From Taxillus chinensis (Eukaryota; Streptophyta; Magnoliopsida; Santalales; Loranthaceae): DNA of 64,000 bases. The position numbers and the translations under genes were made by a program. A model generated the notes under the pieces. The model made no database searches. It was not told the DNA's origin and saw only the letters and a program-made list of their open reading frames with translations. Positions 42,909 to 56,594 of the stretch are shown here, one piece after another. How positions within the stretch are numbered: position 1 is the first letter of the stretch; each line of letters starts with the position of its first letter. The stretch covers positions 2,488,826 to 2,552,825 of the forward strand of contig CM042090.1 of assembly GCA_023512835.1 (NCBI GenBank), written 5' to 3'.

Positions 42909-45900
42909 ACTTTCAAAAAAATGAGTAAAATTTAAAAATAGCTATGATGAGATCAAGAATGTTGTTTTAGGTGTTGACTGTCATTGACTATCATTTGACT
43001 TTGAATTGGTGCCTTATTTAGGCACGTAACCGGCCCAAATAAAATAGGATCCAACAATAACATATTTCAGAAATCTTTTCTGCAATCTAGTTGACTCCTA
43101 CTCTTCTAGTGTTTTTTGTCTAATAATTGTAGTTTGGATATATCTTTAGAATTTTTTTAAGTAACATCAATTAAGTTATCTATAACATCATTATATTCTT
43201 CTTTACACAATATTCAAGAAATTTTATTACATCATCGAGAATCCTTTTATCAATTTATTCTGCAAACGGTGCTTCAGAGTTTCTTACTTATATATGCTAG
43301 AATGGCTAGTGCGTCATCTAGAAATACCAGTGCGCCATCGAGAGATATTGATATGTTAGTAAAACATCGTTATTGTTAGAGTTTCTAGTTTGACTTGTTG
43401 ATAGATGAAATCAAATAAAATGGACATTGAGGTCTCTTTGTAAAAAAAAAAAAAAAAAAAAAAAACATGTACGCTTATGCAGGAGCCGACAAATGAATAT
43501 TGCAATGACTAATTGAGTGGTTTTCAAAGTTTGGGGGCTTGAGCCTATGATGGATTCACAATTTTGTCCTAGGAGAGTTTATTGATGTTTAGTTTTTGGT
43601 AGGAAAGACGTAATAATAATTTAGAAATTAGACATAGTTTGGTTTTTTTTTTTTTTGTTTGATGACTTTTTCCGGTGGAAGTTTAAATTTTTATTTTAAT
43701 TCAAGATTGTATAAAAAAAATTGTTCGATACATAGTTATAGTTACAATTTTATAATTAAAATTATATATTTTTAAAAAAATATGTTTGATACATGGTTTT
43801 GATTTTAAAACTTAAATAAAATAAGGTGAAGAAATGAGAAAGAGGTGGTGGATGGGAGAAAAAACAAAATAAATAAATTAAGTAATAAATTAGATCGTAC
43901 TAAAAATAGTGTATATTTGAATGTAATTTGAATTCAAAAACAATTGAATAGCTAAACTCAGAAATAATCATAATGCACACTTTATTCAAGTTGTATTTAA
44001 ATCCTCATTTTGCGTATAAAACATGTCTTTTTTATATAAACTGTATTTTTTTGAATTTGAATCCGAAATTATTATTTCAGTTGCATATGCCAAACATTTG
44101 TCGGCTGTGGTTTCTAATTTATCTTGTTTTATCTTTGACATTACTGACTTTTTACGTAGTGGAGGATTCTTTTTGTGTTTTATAAAATTATTACTAATTT
44201 GGGGTTTATAAGAGTAATCGAGTCAAATAGCAATATTCCCGCATGAAGCAATCAGAGAACAGACCCCCAACTGAATAGACAGAGCTTTGAATTTTAGTGA
44301 AATATTTGTAGTCTCTGTATATTGCTACACAAAAACCATGTAAAAAAAGATGCAGCAATTGCTCTGACAAACAAGACAGGCCCCTTGCCAATGGATTCTA
44401 AACCTGGGGATTTTCAGGCTTGCATGCACTCTTCAATCATATGAAATTGGGTGAAAAATGTCTTAAAAAAGGTACAATCTCAATATATAAAAAAAAAGGA
44501 AAAGAATAAATATAGCCATCAAAAAGTTAAATATACTCAAAAAAATATTTTTATTCTCAATAAAAATATTTTATTTTTATTATAATATTTAAATATTAAT
44601 ATTAAAATATAAATTAAATGTTCAAATACTATTTTTTAACACTTAATTTATGTTTAAAAATATTTTTTAAATACATTAGTTTAAATTTCTTATCAATATT
44701 TGTTCGAAAATAAATATTAGAACATAAATTAAATGTTTAAAAAATAATGTTTGAATATTTAATTCATATTTTAATACTTTTTTTGAATATTATATTAGTA
44801 TTTAAATATTATTAATAATTTTAAAAAATGTTTTAATCATTTGGAAAATGAGTATATCTATAATAGTGATGGGTGTGAATATTTATCCCAATAACAAGAA
44901 ATTTTGTAAACGAACTGTATCCTCAATTTTCATACATTATTGGGACATATGAGGACTTCATTAGATGTTGACTTTGTTGTGCTTGTTGCTTCTCTCGGCA
45001 CTATTTTTTTCCCCATTCCTTATCTTTGTCGGATGTTTGATTTAATGTCGAAATCTGGTTATCCGTGGCTATAATTGCATTTGTACGTTCGTGTTTCAAG
45101 ACATGTGATAGCCTTCCATTCAATCTTGGAGGAGTAGTTGAAAGAATCAAAGAGCATCATGTTTACATTTTTCAACTCCAACCCCTTGTTGAAATTGGGT
45201 TGTGATGTGTTCCTACAATCTGCAGTTTCATTTTTCTTTTCTCCCCGATCGATGTTTGCATCCCTGAAATCGACCTACAATCTGGAGTTTCTGGTCTGGT
45301 TACGATAAAGGTCAATGAAGATCGATTCAAGATTGGAAAATCAAAGTCCAGCTCATCGTCATTAGCGATTCTGTTTTTTCTGCTCTGTTATTTAATTTCT
45401 ACCCGGGATTGGAAAATCAAGGTCCTGCTCTGTTATGATAAAAGATTGTTATTTAATTTCAGATTGTTATTCAAAATCAACTTCCTGCTCCGTTATTTAA
45501 TTTCAGATTGGATTCTGGTTTGTTGAGAAATTGTTGCCATTTGACCTGTGATGATAAAAAATTGTCTGGTTTCAGCAAATTTGGGGATTTTGAATTGAAC
45601 ATAACGTGTAGTACTAAATAATAGTCTCAAGCCATCGGTTTGTTTAAAGTGGTTTGTAAATTCTCTATCAACCTTTCCGACATCTTTCTTAGGTGGGAAT
45701 CGTTTGGTTGATTTTTTATTCAGCCCTCGCCTTAGACATTAATTATCTGAGGTTATAAAATATAAAAGAAAAAAACTGTGCTTGTTTTTGCATCACTCCA
45801 AACATCCACCGAAAAATAAAATCCAAAAAAAAAAACTGAAAATGCAATCAAACAGCAAAAAAAAATAAAAAATAAAAATTACGATGCCAAACAGAGTTTT

Positions 45901-46041
45901 AAGCCTTTAGAAGCCCCATAGTTTTGAACACTTGAAACAATCGATGTTAAGTTATACACAAGATGTTTACAGTAGGTGCTAAAAAGAAGGAAACCAAGTA
46001 CAGGCCACCATAACTCCACTGTCCAAGCCAAGCTATCCCCA
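42391..46041. other. AT-rich intergenic DNA and 3' flank of VPS60
   Basis: No gene seen. Contents: a (TA)n run at about 42862-42904, a poly-A run near 43441-43465, an AT-rich inverted repeat at 44601-44622/44754-44775, and short direct duplications near 45400-45520 (GATTGGAAAATCAA, CCTGCTC.GTTATTTAATTTCAGATTG). A possible LTR end GGATCCAACA lies near 43056 but has no partner. The 3' untranslated region of VPS60 probably extends from 46041 to about 45880. Confidence 0.5.
44601..44775. repeat. AT-rich inverted repeat
   Basis: ATTAAAATATAAATTAAATGTT (44601-44622) has its imperfect complement at 44754-44775 (19 of 22). It may be the core of an old foldback element; no target duplication found. 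Confidence 0.5.
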
Positions 46042-49000
46042 CTAACCTCGGAGGGATGCACGGGGAACCGCAGGTAAACCAAAATCATCCTCTGGCTGCA
46101 ATTATAAAAGAACAGTAATCACTGGGTCAGCTGGTCGAGGGTTACACAGGCAGCACAAAAAAGAAAAAAGGAAACATAAATTTAGATATGGACAGAGCCA
46201 GCCTTGGGCAGACAAGCAACGAGTGACTTGGACCGTCAAATTTTGACTCAAAAATAAAATTCATGTCCACTTGACGCACTTAATCGTGCAGAGGAAGAGA
46301 ATCAAAACTACAAACCTTAATTTTCTTTTATTGTTGTATTTTTTTTAAATTTATAATTTTAATAATAATACATATTTTTAACTTTTATGTTGTTTTCCTA
46401 CGATTCTAGTAAAGTAATAATAATAATATATATATAATAGTTTAATATATGGATACGAATAATTTTATTATTTTAAAATATTTAAGAAATAAGAGCCCTA
46501 ATTTAAACTTCGCCTCCCTGAATCTTGAGCCGGCCCTAGATATGGGACATGGCTTATTCATCGATTAGAAGCACATCAACAATTAATATAATGCCCTGCC
46601 AATAACTACTGCCAATTCTGAAAGTGGATGTGGGGCTTTGTGACATGGTGCCCTGCTAAATTCAAGATGCAGGTTCGGGGCTTTGGACAGGATGACTAGA
46701 ATTTATGGCACTTAAATGATGACTCTCAGGAGGCTTATAAATATCAATCTGCCAGATGATTTTTCTTTCCATGCACCATGAGGAGGTTTTAAAGAAGCAG
46801 GAAGATTGGCCAAATCATTTTTCTTTTTCTCCCAGGATTCAGTGAGTTTTTAAATGGGGCTCATAATCTGTTCGTAAAGTTTTTCTGTTTCTCCCAGGGA
46901 TTCAGGAAGCTTACTTGTTCTTAGACTCACATCTTATATGGTTCAAAGAAGGTTCAGAATAGAAAGAGGATAATTCACCTGTGCATTGGATCTGCCTACA
47001 GGCATCGCTGTAGGCCTTGTTGGTGCTGCAGGTAAATTGAGTTCCGTATCCAAATCTTCTTTCTCAGGTTGGAGATATGAAGGCACCCCATCAGCTTCTG
47101 TCTCCATTCCCATGTCTGCCTCCAAAGCATCAAGCTCTGCAGCAAACAATCTGTAAGCACAGGAAATAAAATATGCCAATACCAAAAAGAAGCTTTTGCT
47201 CTCAGTAGCATCAATCCGTATTTCAAACAAAATAATCAGTTATTTATTAGATCTAGAAATTCACGGAACAGGGATATAGATTAATTCATCGTCACAAAAA
47301 TGAAGCTGTTAATCCAGTAAAGTTTTAAGAAGTGACATTATTGGAAAAGAAAAGAAAAATTACACTCAGAAAGGGCTATTTTAAGATTTTGCAATGCATA
47401 AACCAGAAGTAAACTTCCGATTTAAATTTCTTTTAGCCGCTTAAAGAACCAAAGTGACAGAAAATCAATAAACCTTGAGTAATTTTATTATCCATCATAA
47501 TTACAGGTGTTTGTAATTGAAAATCTTACCACCCATGAGATCTTCCTCATCAATATCATCAGGCACGCTGTAGCTTCTACCAAGGGACTCTTGAATTTCA
47601 TTGCTCACATCCATAAGGTCCATCATTTCATCTTGCAAGTTCTACACAAAAATAATCAGTTAATACACATCAGAGATGAAAATTAAGCTGGGAAAAACTG
47701 AGTCTGGTAATATAGGAAGGTGAGAAGATTCAGAAAATCAAAATAACCAATTCTGGAGTATGTATTCTCTACTCCATCAACAGAGTGCTTAGGGGAGCTG
47801 TGTGTGAGTGGGAATGAGAGAGACAGAGGGAGAGAGATTGCAGACATCTATGTCTTGAATTTTCACAGTGCTCATCATTCCTTTCAGATCCTTGTTTGCC
47901 GATTTCAAAGCAGAGACCTGGAGAAAATAATAATAACGAACAGATAAATTTCCATCAAGATTAAAACACAGAATAGCATATTTGGTTTACTAATTATGCA
48001 TTCAAGTACATCTCTATAAACTAACGTATTTACAAAACAAATTTAAGGGTGAAGATCAGATAATTGTAGTTCATAAAGAAATCCTTCCTCAGTCAAACGG
48101 TTCATCCCCTACTTCTCATGAGATAGGCAGCAGGCTCCAAACAGAGTACACAATAGGCTGCGGCTGAATTGCCCTGAATTCTGTCCGATGGGGTGCTACC
48201 AACAAAAGCAAATATTAAGGTAAATACAGCATAGCTCCAATACAATACTCTATGTAGCAGAGTCCGAAGTCTTATTAAAATGCCAAGCATTATGCATCCT
48301 GATCTATAATATAAATTAGCCAAATCCAATCCAAATGCAAAATGCCATTGTCAGCCGAGACATTGATATCTTCATCCATAATTCAGATGAACTGCATTGT
48401 GAGAAATGACTTGTAAGGGTAGCCATCTTAGAGCACTAGCAATAGATTTTATCTAAAATTTTGTTTTCCTTTATTTAGAAATAAAATAAAATCATTCTAA
48501 AACATAAGTCTTATATTTAACTTTTTTTTATTATATTTGTATAATATTTCTCAATATATTAAAAATACTATTCACTTCTTATATTATTAAATTATAAAAA
48601 ATATTTTTTCTCTCATTTTCTCTCTTTCACTTTTCTCAAAATAAATTATGAAAACAAGAGTAAAAATATTATTTATAGCTGCTGTTAGTGCTCTTAAAAA
48701 CCAAGACTATAATGGACAAGCTAATGTTCTACGATACATCGCATGATGTCAAAAAATTATTTAAAGAATCAGAATAAAAGACAGGTGCAAGGTGAATACT
48801 TCATAACCAGGCCATTTTATCCTTTCACTGTAGTGAAAACGTTTTTCACCCCAACTTTGTTATTTTCTTAAAATCTCTTTACTGCTCATGATGAGTTATG
48901 CTAATAGGTTTCATTTTTACTGTTATTAAAGTAAAATCCTAAACATGCTCTATGTTACAAAGAGTAAATGTCAAACTTACAGAGAAATATTTGGCAACCC

Positions 49001-52000
49001 CTCGTATCCATAAACAACCACAACTATATAAGGGATTGACAAAGTAAAATCAGATTTGACTTATGGGGGGCTATAAAGTTTTTAAATGGGGCTCATATTC
49101 TGTCTGATAGTTAAGACAAAACGATAAGCATTGGCAAAGTATTCAATGAACTTGCTTTCAAAGTAATGAAACACCCCAAAAGCATATTTTCAATAAACAT
49201 CAACAAGGTATTATTTAATGAGCTTACTTTCAAAGTAATTAACCGCCCAAAAAAATCATATTTACAATAATATTTGCACTAGGTTATTACGAGTGACACA
49301 TTCCATGAAAAGAAAAGGTGACGAGGTAATGAGTGAAACATAGCATTTACAACTACTTTGGTAAGCCAAAATTGAATCAGGAGAAACAAAATAAATATAG
49401 GAATAAGATTAACATGAATTGAAATAGAATGGATATTTACCTTTCTTGTGTTTGGTACGGAAAAAAATTAATTTAATAAATTTATTAACTACCATTAATA
49501 AATGTTTTCTTAAAAAATTAATAATTAATTTAAAACCTAAAACTACACTCTTGAAAATTGATAATCAATTATGATTACCCTCAGATATAATATGGGTGAC
49601 AACATCTGAAGCCTCTGCCAGTGCGTAGACAGCCTCATCGGCCAGATCTGGCCGTTGAGGAACAGCTCATCAGCATAACACATTGATCCGATGATTTTGG
49701 ACTTCATTGATTCAAATCTGGAGAACAATTCAAACGAGCTAGACCTAGATGTCGCAAGAAATGGATCACCATAGGATGACCAGGCCGCCTTAGCCACCTT
49801 AGAAGATAGCACGAAGTGCATTGGACTCACTAGCGCTATACTGAGGTGAGGGACATAGTTGGAACTTGATTCCCATGAACATAAATGACTCAATACCAAG
49901 GGACGGGGGAATGAATTTAACCTTGTGCAGTATATTTTGATTCCCAAGATAATAAACCATTCCCAAGTCTTTAGCGTAGCAAAAGTGAGAATGAGAATGA
50001 GAATGGATTTGATTCTCAAGTCTTTGGCGTACCAAACATGTCATTCGATTTCATTCTATTCTCACATACCAAATATGTACTTAGAGGTTAAATCACCGAA
50101 AAACTACAAAGTTGACTTACTTTTCATAGAAAAGACTATATTACAATGATTGCACTTAATAAAACATTATGTAAGCATACAATCGATAATAAAACCTCTT
50201 TCATAAATTTCAACTCAAATTTTTTTAATTAAAAAAACAATAAATGAAGGTTATAATGTAACATACAGTTTGTTGAGCATCTTTAATTCCTTCCGCAGCA
50301 AATGAAACTTGATCAAGGTTGAATGTCTGGTTGTACAACATATCTCGTTGTGATTCATACCTATCACGAACCATGATCAAAATTGTTATATTATATAGCC
50401 AGAGTAAAAAAATAAAATAAAACTTGCTCACATGTGAGACTTATCACAAAATCTTCTGTTAGCATTTTAGTTGTGCAACTAGTCATACTAAAGACCTTTA
50501 GATTTGAGGGATGTATAGGCAGCATAAACATGCCCACATTACATTTTTGAAGAACCCAAAATTTATACCTTGACAGCATCTAGTTACCAATTTCAAGGAC
50601 TTAAGAATTACCATGGCTAAGATATTAGGCTCGATAGAAACTCCAACACAATTCACATAGCAAGCAGCATTTGATCCATGGCTCAAATATCCTTATGTTC
50701 ACACAAGATTGAGGATATAATCTCCAATATATGAGAGGGAATGAGGGATCATTAAGTATAAAGAAAAAAATGACAAAGTATTGTGGACATGTCATGTGGC
50801 GGCCCATGGCCCCAAGTATTTAGGTGGGATGCTCCAAATTAATTCACGTTAGTGACAAAGCTACTAATGCAAATCAGTGACAAAGCTACTAATGCAAATC
50901 TCTAATAGAATTGTTAGTTTTTGTTGATAAGTAATAACCAATTTAATAAGAGAAAATAAAAATACATAGGAATGAGTAAAAGATAGTCATACTCAATTAA
51001 AAGTGAAGGCCCATACAAATATTACAATAATACCACAAGAGCCCAACAAGAAGTATAAGTCCATGTGACCCAACAATTATACATTAAAGCCCAATACAAG
51101 GGCCAACATGGCCTGAAAAAATAGCCACAAGTGCTGGGGGAATGCTGTGGGCTGTCCCAAAAGGAATTCCAGCCCAAAGCAAAATAAAGAAAGGTGGCCA
51201 ACCCTCTAGGGTTGGCGAAAAACAGGGGGTGAAAAGGGAGAGAAAAGGGAAAGAGAAAGAGAAGGGGAGGAGGAAGGGGAGAGGAAAGAAAGGGCCCACA
51301 GCTGCAGGAAAAGCACGCTGGAAAAAGAGTGTTCTAGAGAGAGGTGAGAGCTTCTCTCACTAGAAAGGTGGAAAAGCACATCAGTTATCAGTGACCAAAG
51401 ATGCAAAACAGGGAAGAATAAAAAAAAACGTAGAAAGAGTGAAGAGGAATTTCAAAATGCAGTAGCAAGATAGCCTTTCTCCCAAACAACAAGGTACCCT
51501 GCTCAATCCTCCACTCTTTCTAAGGGGCATGCCCTTCATTATTTCTCCTCCTACTAGTAGGGTCATGCATAACCTGATTTTGCTCTTACAGCAAAGGCCA
51601 TGTCCTTTACAATTAACTTCTAAAAGATATTGCCCAAAACAGCCTTGTACTCCAAGAGACTCCAAGAGACATTCCCTGTACAATCTCTCTCCAAGGGTCA
51701 TGCAAGCATAAAAATAATTTCTCCAAAGGGTCACCCATTCCATTTCATATTTCACTCAAGGGAACATCAATGAGAGAGACTCAAACTCTAAGGTTAAGGA
51801 GTCATCCACGCGTTATGGAGCACCCAGTCTGTTATAGCAAAGCTCAATTCATTATAGCTAAAGCACGCTTAGTTACAGCTAGTTGTCTGCAAGCCTTCTC
51901 AAATAGGATCATAAAAAGAAACCAATCTCCTAGTAACATAGAATTATTCACTTGCCATAGGCCAACTGTAAAAAAAGATCATCCTGATAGGGATCAAGGT

Positions 52001-53217
52001 CACCTCAATATAGGAAAAAAAATCATTCCACTACACTAAAGGGATTAAAAGTCAATAAATAAAAATAAATACTACAAACACGAAAGTGCCAAAAACAATC
52101 CAATCGTGTGGGAAGTCCAAATTTGAAGTGACAGAAAATTTAAATCATTCTCTGTGGCAAAGAGACATTATGCTACAGCAAAGGAATAACCCAGTATAGG
52201 AAGAGGCCACCATTCCACTATAGCAAGGGCATCAAAAGCCCCAAAAATTCCAGTCCAAGTTCAGTCCATTAGTGGAGGGAAAGTTTGATTTTTGCCTAGT
52301 GTTAAAAATAACACAAACTTGCAGTTTATAATGATCTCATGCAAAATTGTCAATATCTCCCATGCACATTGGTGAAGGACCTCTATACCACTTCGAAGCC
52401 ACTCAAATAAAAATCCAGCAGCATTTTCCCTTTAGTTCAAGCAAATCCCCCCCAAAACATAAATGTAAAGCTTGGCCTCACAAGGACCAAGCGGCTCCTT
52501 TCTAGTACTGATGCTAGTTTTAGCAGTAATTAAACATAACTTAAGTAAGCCAGATTAGAATCCCCCTAAAAAAGACGTTCACAGCAATAGAAGGTATGAC
52601 AGGGAGAAGAGGCACCTACATTCGCTTCTGTTTGAGAACCCTCATAGCTCGAGCTTTGACAGCTTCTTGAGCAGGACCAGGGCGTGTTTTCTTGATCTGT
52701 TCTTTGTATCTGCTAAGTTCTACATCAAGCTTTTTTATCTTCTCATCCACTGTTTCACCTCGTTTATTTATCTGGGGAGAGAATGATTTGGGCATCAGGT
52801 AAAGGATTTAAATCCGAGATACAAAGTGCCATGATAATCTTACTGGTTTTGTTACAACATGCAACAAGAACATATTACCACATCCAAATCCCAAACTAAA
52901 ACTCAATCATTATAAAATAGCAACAAAAAACAAAACTTAAAAAGCCAAGGAAATCAAACGACATTTGTAAGTTTCAATGCAACAACAAGATGTTCTTATT
53001 CGATTTTAAAATAAAAAATAAAAACCTAGTGTCTGAATCCATAAACATAATGACTAAGTATAAAAAAAGGATGTTACATGGTTATATGTTCTTTGATTCA
53101 ATGGTAATTGCAGATCGCACACGAATGGAAGGACAAAATTGTACGAACCCTATCGGAGGCGTCATGGACAGACGGAGGAGGCTCCTTGTCCTTCTTAATG
53201 CCGAAGACTCTCTTCAT
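46042..53217 (-). CDS. VPS60: VPS60 / CHMP5-type ESCRT-III protein, seven exons
   Basis: Host gene for a 236-residue SNF7-family protein. Coding exons: 53149-53217, 52620-52771, 50267-50360, 47846-47917, 47530-47641, 46979-47136 and 46042-46095. All introns are GT-AG and the phases join without a break (711 nt with stop). Visible marks are the basic N-terminus MKRVFGIKKDKEPPPS, the basic helix VKARAMRVLKQKRMYE, NQTFNLDQVSFAAEG, DLMDVSNEIQESLGRSY, an acidic DDIDEEDLMGELDALEADMG and the C-terminal DDFGLPAVPRASLRG. In plants VPS60 acts on endosomes with LIP5 to stimulate the SKD1/VPS4 ATPase during multivesicular-body sorting; this role is from family knowledge. Length matches the family (about 235). 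Introns 2 and 3 exceed 2 kb and hold transposon-derived DNA. Confidence 0.95.
46192..46537. mobile_element. hAT-type MITE in VPS60 intron 6
   Basis: Ends ACAGAGCCAGCC and (complement) AGGGCCGGCTC form imperfect terminal inverted repeats of the GGGCCGGC type common in plant hAT MITEs. The perfect 8-bp direct repeat AGATATGG flanks it at 46184-46191 and 46538-46545. 346 bp, AT-rich, non-coding. Confidence 0.82.
48431..48693. mobile_element. Tourist-like (PIF/Harbinger) MITE in VPS60 intron 3
   Basis: Terminal repeats GAGCACTAGCAATAG and (complement of the right end) GAGCACTAACAGCAG match at 12 of 15. A 3-bp TTA duplication flanks it (48428-48430 and 48694-48696), typical of PIF/Harbinger. 263 bp, AT-rich, non-coding. 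Confidence 0.75.
49565..49822 (-). pseudogene. Host-gene-like coding fragment in VPS60 intron 3
   Basis: A minus-strand open stretch reads SSSFELFSRFESMKSKIIG followed by ADELFLNGQIWPMRLSTH. It resembles the conserved block of a plant family of unknown function that I recall with ADELFxNGQIxPMKLS. The family name is uncertain. No start or exon structure is visible. The fragment is GC-richer than the surrounding intron. The 10-base inverted words GTTTGGTACG (about 49450) and CGTACCAAAC (about 50028) flank it, which could be ends of a transposon that captured it. Confidence 0.4.
50361..52619 (-). other. VPS60 intron 2, 2259 bp
   Basis: Non-coding. Contains a perfect 25-bp tandem duplication (50851-50900). 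A purine-rich stretch at 51220-51300 belongs to a block with GGCCCA/AGCCCA words at about 51005-51370. No recognisable element ends or coding motifs were found. Confidence 0.6.
50851..50900. repeat. Perfect 25-bp tandem duplication
   Basis: A unit beginning AGTGACAAAGCTACTAATGC occurs at 50851-50875 and again at 50876-50900 without a mismatch; a recent slippage or repair event. Confidence 0.92.
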
Positions 53218-53561
53218 CGCCTTCTTCGTCTACCCACGATAGTCGATTCTCTGAAACAGAGAAGCGAGAAAGAAGGAGCCTTGTTGAATCGAATCGAATC
53301 GAAGGAGGAGGCACGACACAGAGCGAAGACCGGTTGGCAGTGAAGTCAATTTGTAGGATTGGTTTGGTTTGTAGTCTACGACACCGAAAAGGCGAGGGAA
53401 GCTTCGGAGAGAGCACGGTAACAGGATATGCGATTTCTGCGTTCTATGCCTTTTGCAGCCTTAGCCATCTCCAATCTAAAAATCAATATTTAACTAAAAA
53501 ATAAGCTCCAAATCTATTGGCCAACGATTTGAGCAAAAGGCAGTAGTATTTATATTTATAT
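53218..53561 (-). promoter_or_regulatory. VPS60 5' untranslated region and probable promoter
   Basis: Immediately upstream of the start codon the minus strand has a GA-rich leader (AGACGAAGAAGGCG). A TATAAATATAAATA stretch lies at about 53546-53560 on the minus strand, a plausible TATA region roughly 330 bp upstream of the ATG. The transcription start is not determinable by eye. Confidence 0.45.
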
Positions 53562-53659
53562 TTTACTCTTTAAAAAAATTCAAGAGTAATTTTTAAGTTT
53601 AATTTCAACCATATTTTATATTTTATATGTATTTATATATATATATATATTTTGTAAAT

Positions 53660-53985
53660 TTGATCAAACCCTGTTCCATTGCTTTCCTCCCCTCCTCCTC
53701 GACGGTGACGCACAGAGAATCGACGCCTCCTCATCATCACTCTCCCTCGGCAAGGACTGCAAATCAGAGAGGACAGAGAGCAGTCGTACCTCCCACATGG
53801 CCCCAACCGCCTCACCCACCATCCCAACCCCCACGGCAACACCCCCATCGTCACCTTCCAGCTTTGCGTCGTTTGTCGCTCTTTTATCTTCCAGCCCATC
53901 TACGGCCCTCACATCCCCTTTCCCTCGCCGTCTTCCTTGTCGTGGATCTCTGGGGCAGTGGGCGCGGTGGTACTACTGCTATTGA
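53660..53985. other. GC-rich unassigned segment next to VPS60
   Basis: Unusually GC-rich for this neighbourhood, with several overlapping open frames on both strands. Examples are a plus-strand Pro/Ser-rich frame from 53797 and a minus-strand acidic frame from 53912. It ends abruptly at LTR-like sequence. It could be the remnant first exon of a divergently oriented neighbour cut by a retrotransposon, or simply GC-rich leader DNA. I recognise no domain. Confidence 0.35.
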
Positions 53986-55013
<1,028 letters not shown>

Positions 55014-55548
55014 TGTAAAGACCCGTACCTGTGTGAGATTTGAATTAGCCCCCTGAATAGAGTAAAGAATATTTATTCGGTAGCGTAGCCTTAGCGTGAG
55101 CATTTTGAGTTATTATTATTATTAATAGGATAGTTTTAATATTTTAAATTTATTACTATATATTATTATGATTGTTAATATAATGATTATGTGATTATTA
55201 TCAATCAAAGTATTTTAATATTTAGACCTTATTATTATTATAATGTTATCATTATTAATATAATTATCTAAATACCTTGGATTTATTATGATAATGAGTT
55301 GTTATTATTATTATTTTTATTAAGGTTTATTATTATTATTATTAAATATGATAATATAAAAGGGGGAACATAGGGAATAAATCCTACGTTCCGTTTGTTG
55401 TGCGCAGAGCTTGATAGGGAGAGCAGTGGGTTTGGAAGCTGCTGGGTTCAATCTATCATTCGATCCTTCAATCCAGGTAGGTGATCTTGTATTTTTCGTT
55501 ACCCTGTAGCACGAACGTGAACTTGTACGATTTTGATACTGTATGTAG

Positions 55549-55582
<34 letters not shown>

Positions 55583-55718
55583 GGGCGACGTTTTACATAT
55601 ATGTGTATGCAGATGATGTCCACTAATACTTTCCATCGCCAGTCGAAATCGTCGAATTCGTTCAATGCCTCTCCCTTGCGTTCAATCCATTTTCTCACTT
55701 ATTTTTCCCAATTACCGC

Positions 55719-55755
<37 letters not shown>

Positions 55756-55876
55756 TATCATTCACCTACCATTCCCTGCACGAATTCTACCAAAAAGTGG
55801 TGTAGGCCCGCATGCTTTTTCTAATCACCCTCTCTTGTTTCCATTCGATGTGGCTACAATCTAATCACTCTTCTTG

Positions 55877-55914
<38 letters not shown>

Positions 55915-56594
55915 ATATAAATACAATAGCATGGGCACTAGGCCATCGACCTGGTATCGTTACGACGCAGGAGTAAGTTAGCGTGTGATGGCTGGGGACG
56001 GCAGCACCTATACCATCCCCTGGAGCTCGGTCATGGTCGGTCCACTTTGGCCTGCCCAGTTTCAGCTAAGGCTTGAATATGGAAGCATCAATTTTTTTAA
56101 GCTGGTTAATTACTATTCGGTTTCCTTCAATGATATATTAATAATAACATTATTTAAAAATAATGTTGTTTCAGATATTGATCAGTATTTAGTTCGGACT
56201 TGATAATATTAATTTGATATAGAAAAAATGATATTTGAGGCTTGAAATTAGTTGTTTGATGATATATATATATATAGTTATACCAACTATGGGATGCTAG
56301 TGCTGAGTTAGTGTTTGATAATCGCGTGTGGATTTGGTGATTAAAATTAGGGTTGTAAATTATGTGTGGATGTGATAAATTGGTATTTATTGATTATGTG
56401 TGTAGGTGTGATAATTAGTGTTCATTAATTATGTGTGTGGACTATGATAAATTGGTGTTTATTAATTATGGGTGTGGATTTTGTGATGAGATTGGTTGAG
56501 TTAATCACGGGTCCCACATAGGGCTGGCAAGATGGCAGCAAGTCCCTTATGTGGCTGGTTAACCCAGGTCTCATATGTGGCGGGTTGTCGTTAG
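55014..56594 (+). repeat. Chromovirus-type LTR fragment
   Basis: Begins TGTAAAGACCCGTACC, the same start as the gypsy A LTR (TGTAAGGACCCGTACC). Further along are a region with GTTCAATCTATC.TTCGATCC and a GGGCACTAGGCC motif, both typical of plant gypsy LTR downstream halves. It contains ATT-rich and TA microsatellites (55720-55753, 55879-55910). It is interrupted at 56594; no proper end was found. Confidence 0.6.

Noticed and set aside
43047..43056. GGATCCAACA as the outer end of the Tat-2 5' LTR
   Set aside because: It resembles the TGTTGGACCCC start of the Tat-3 LTR, but sequence between 41500 and 43056 does not match any other Tat LTR here, so the boundary is unsupported.
51206..51755. Open frames in VPS60 intron 2
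   Set aside because: They are purine-rich or short, lie on non-conserved sequence, and neither extend a VPS60 exon nor show a domain.
55381..55500. tRNA gene suggested by GGTTCAATC-like box
   Set aside because: No acceptor stem or A box could be matched around it; the position fits the mid-part of an LTR.
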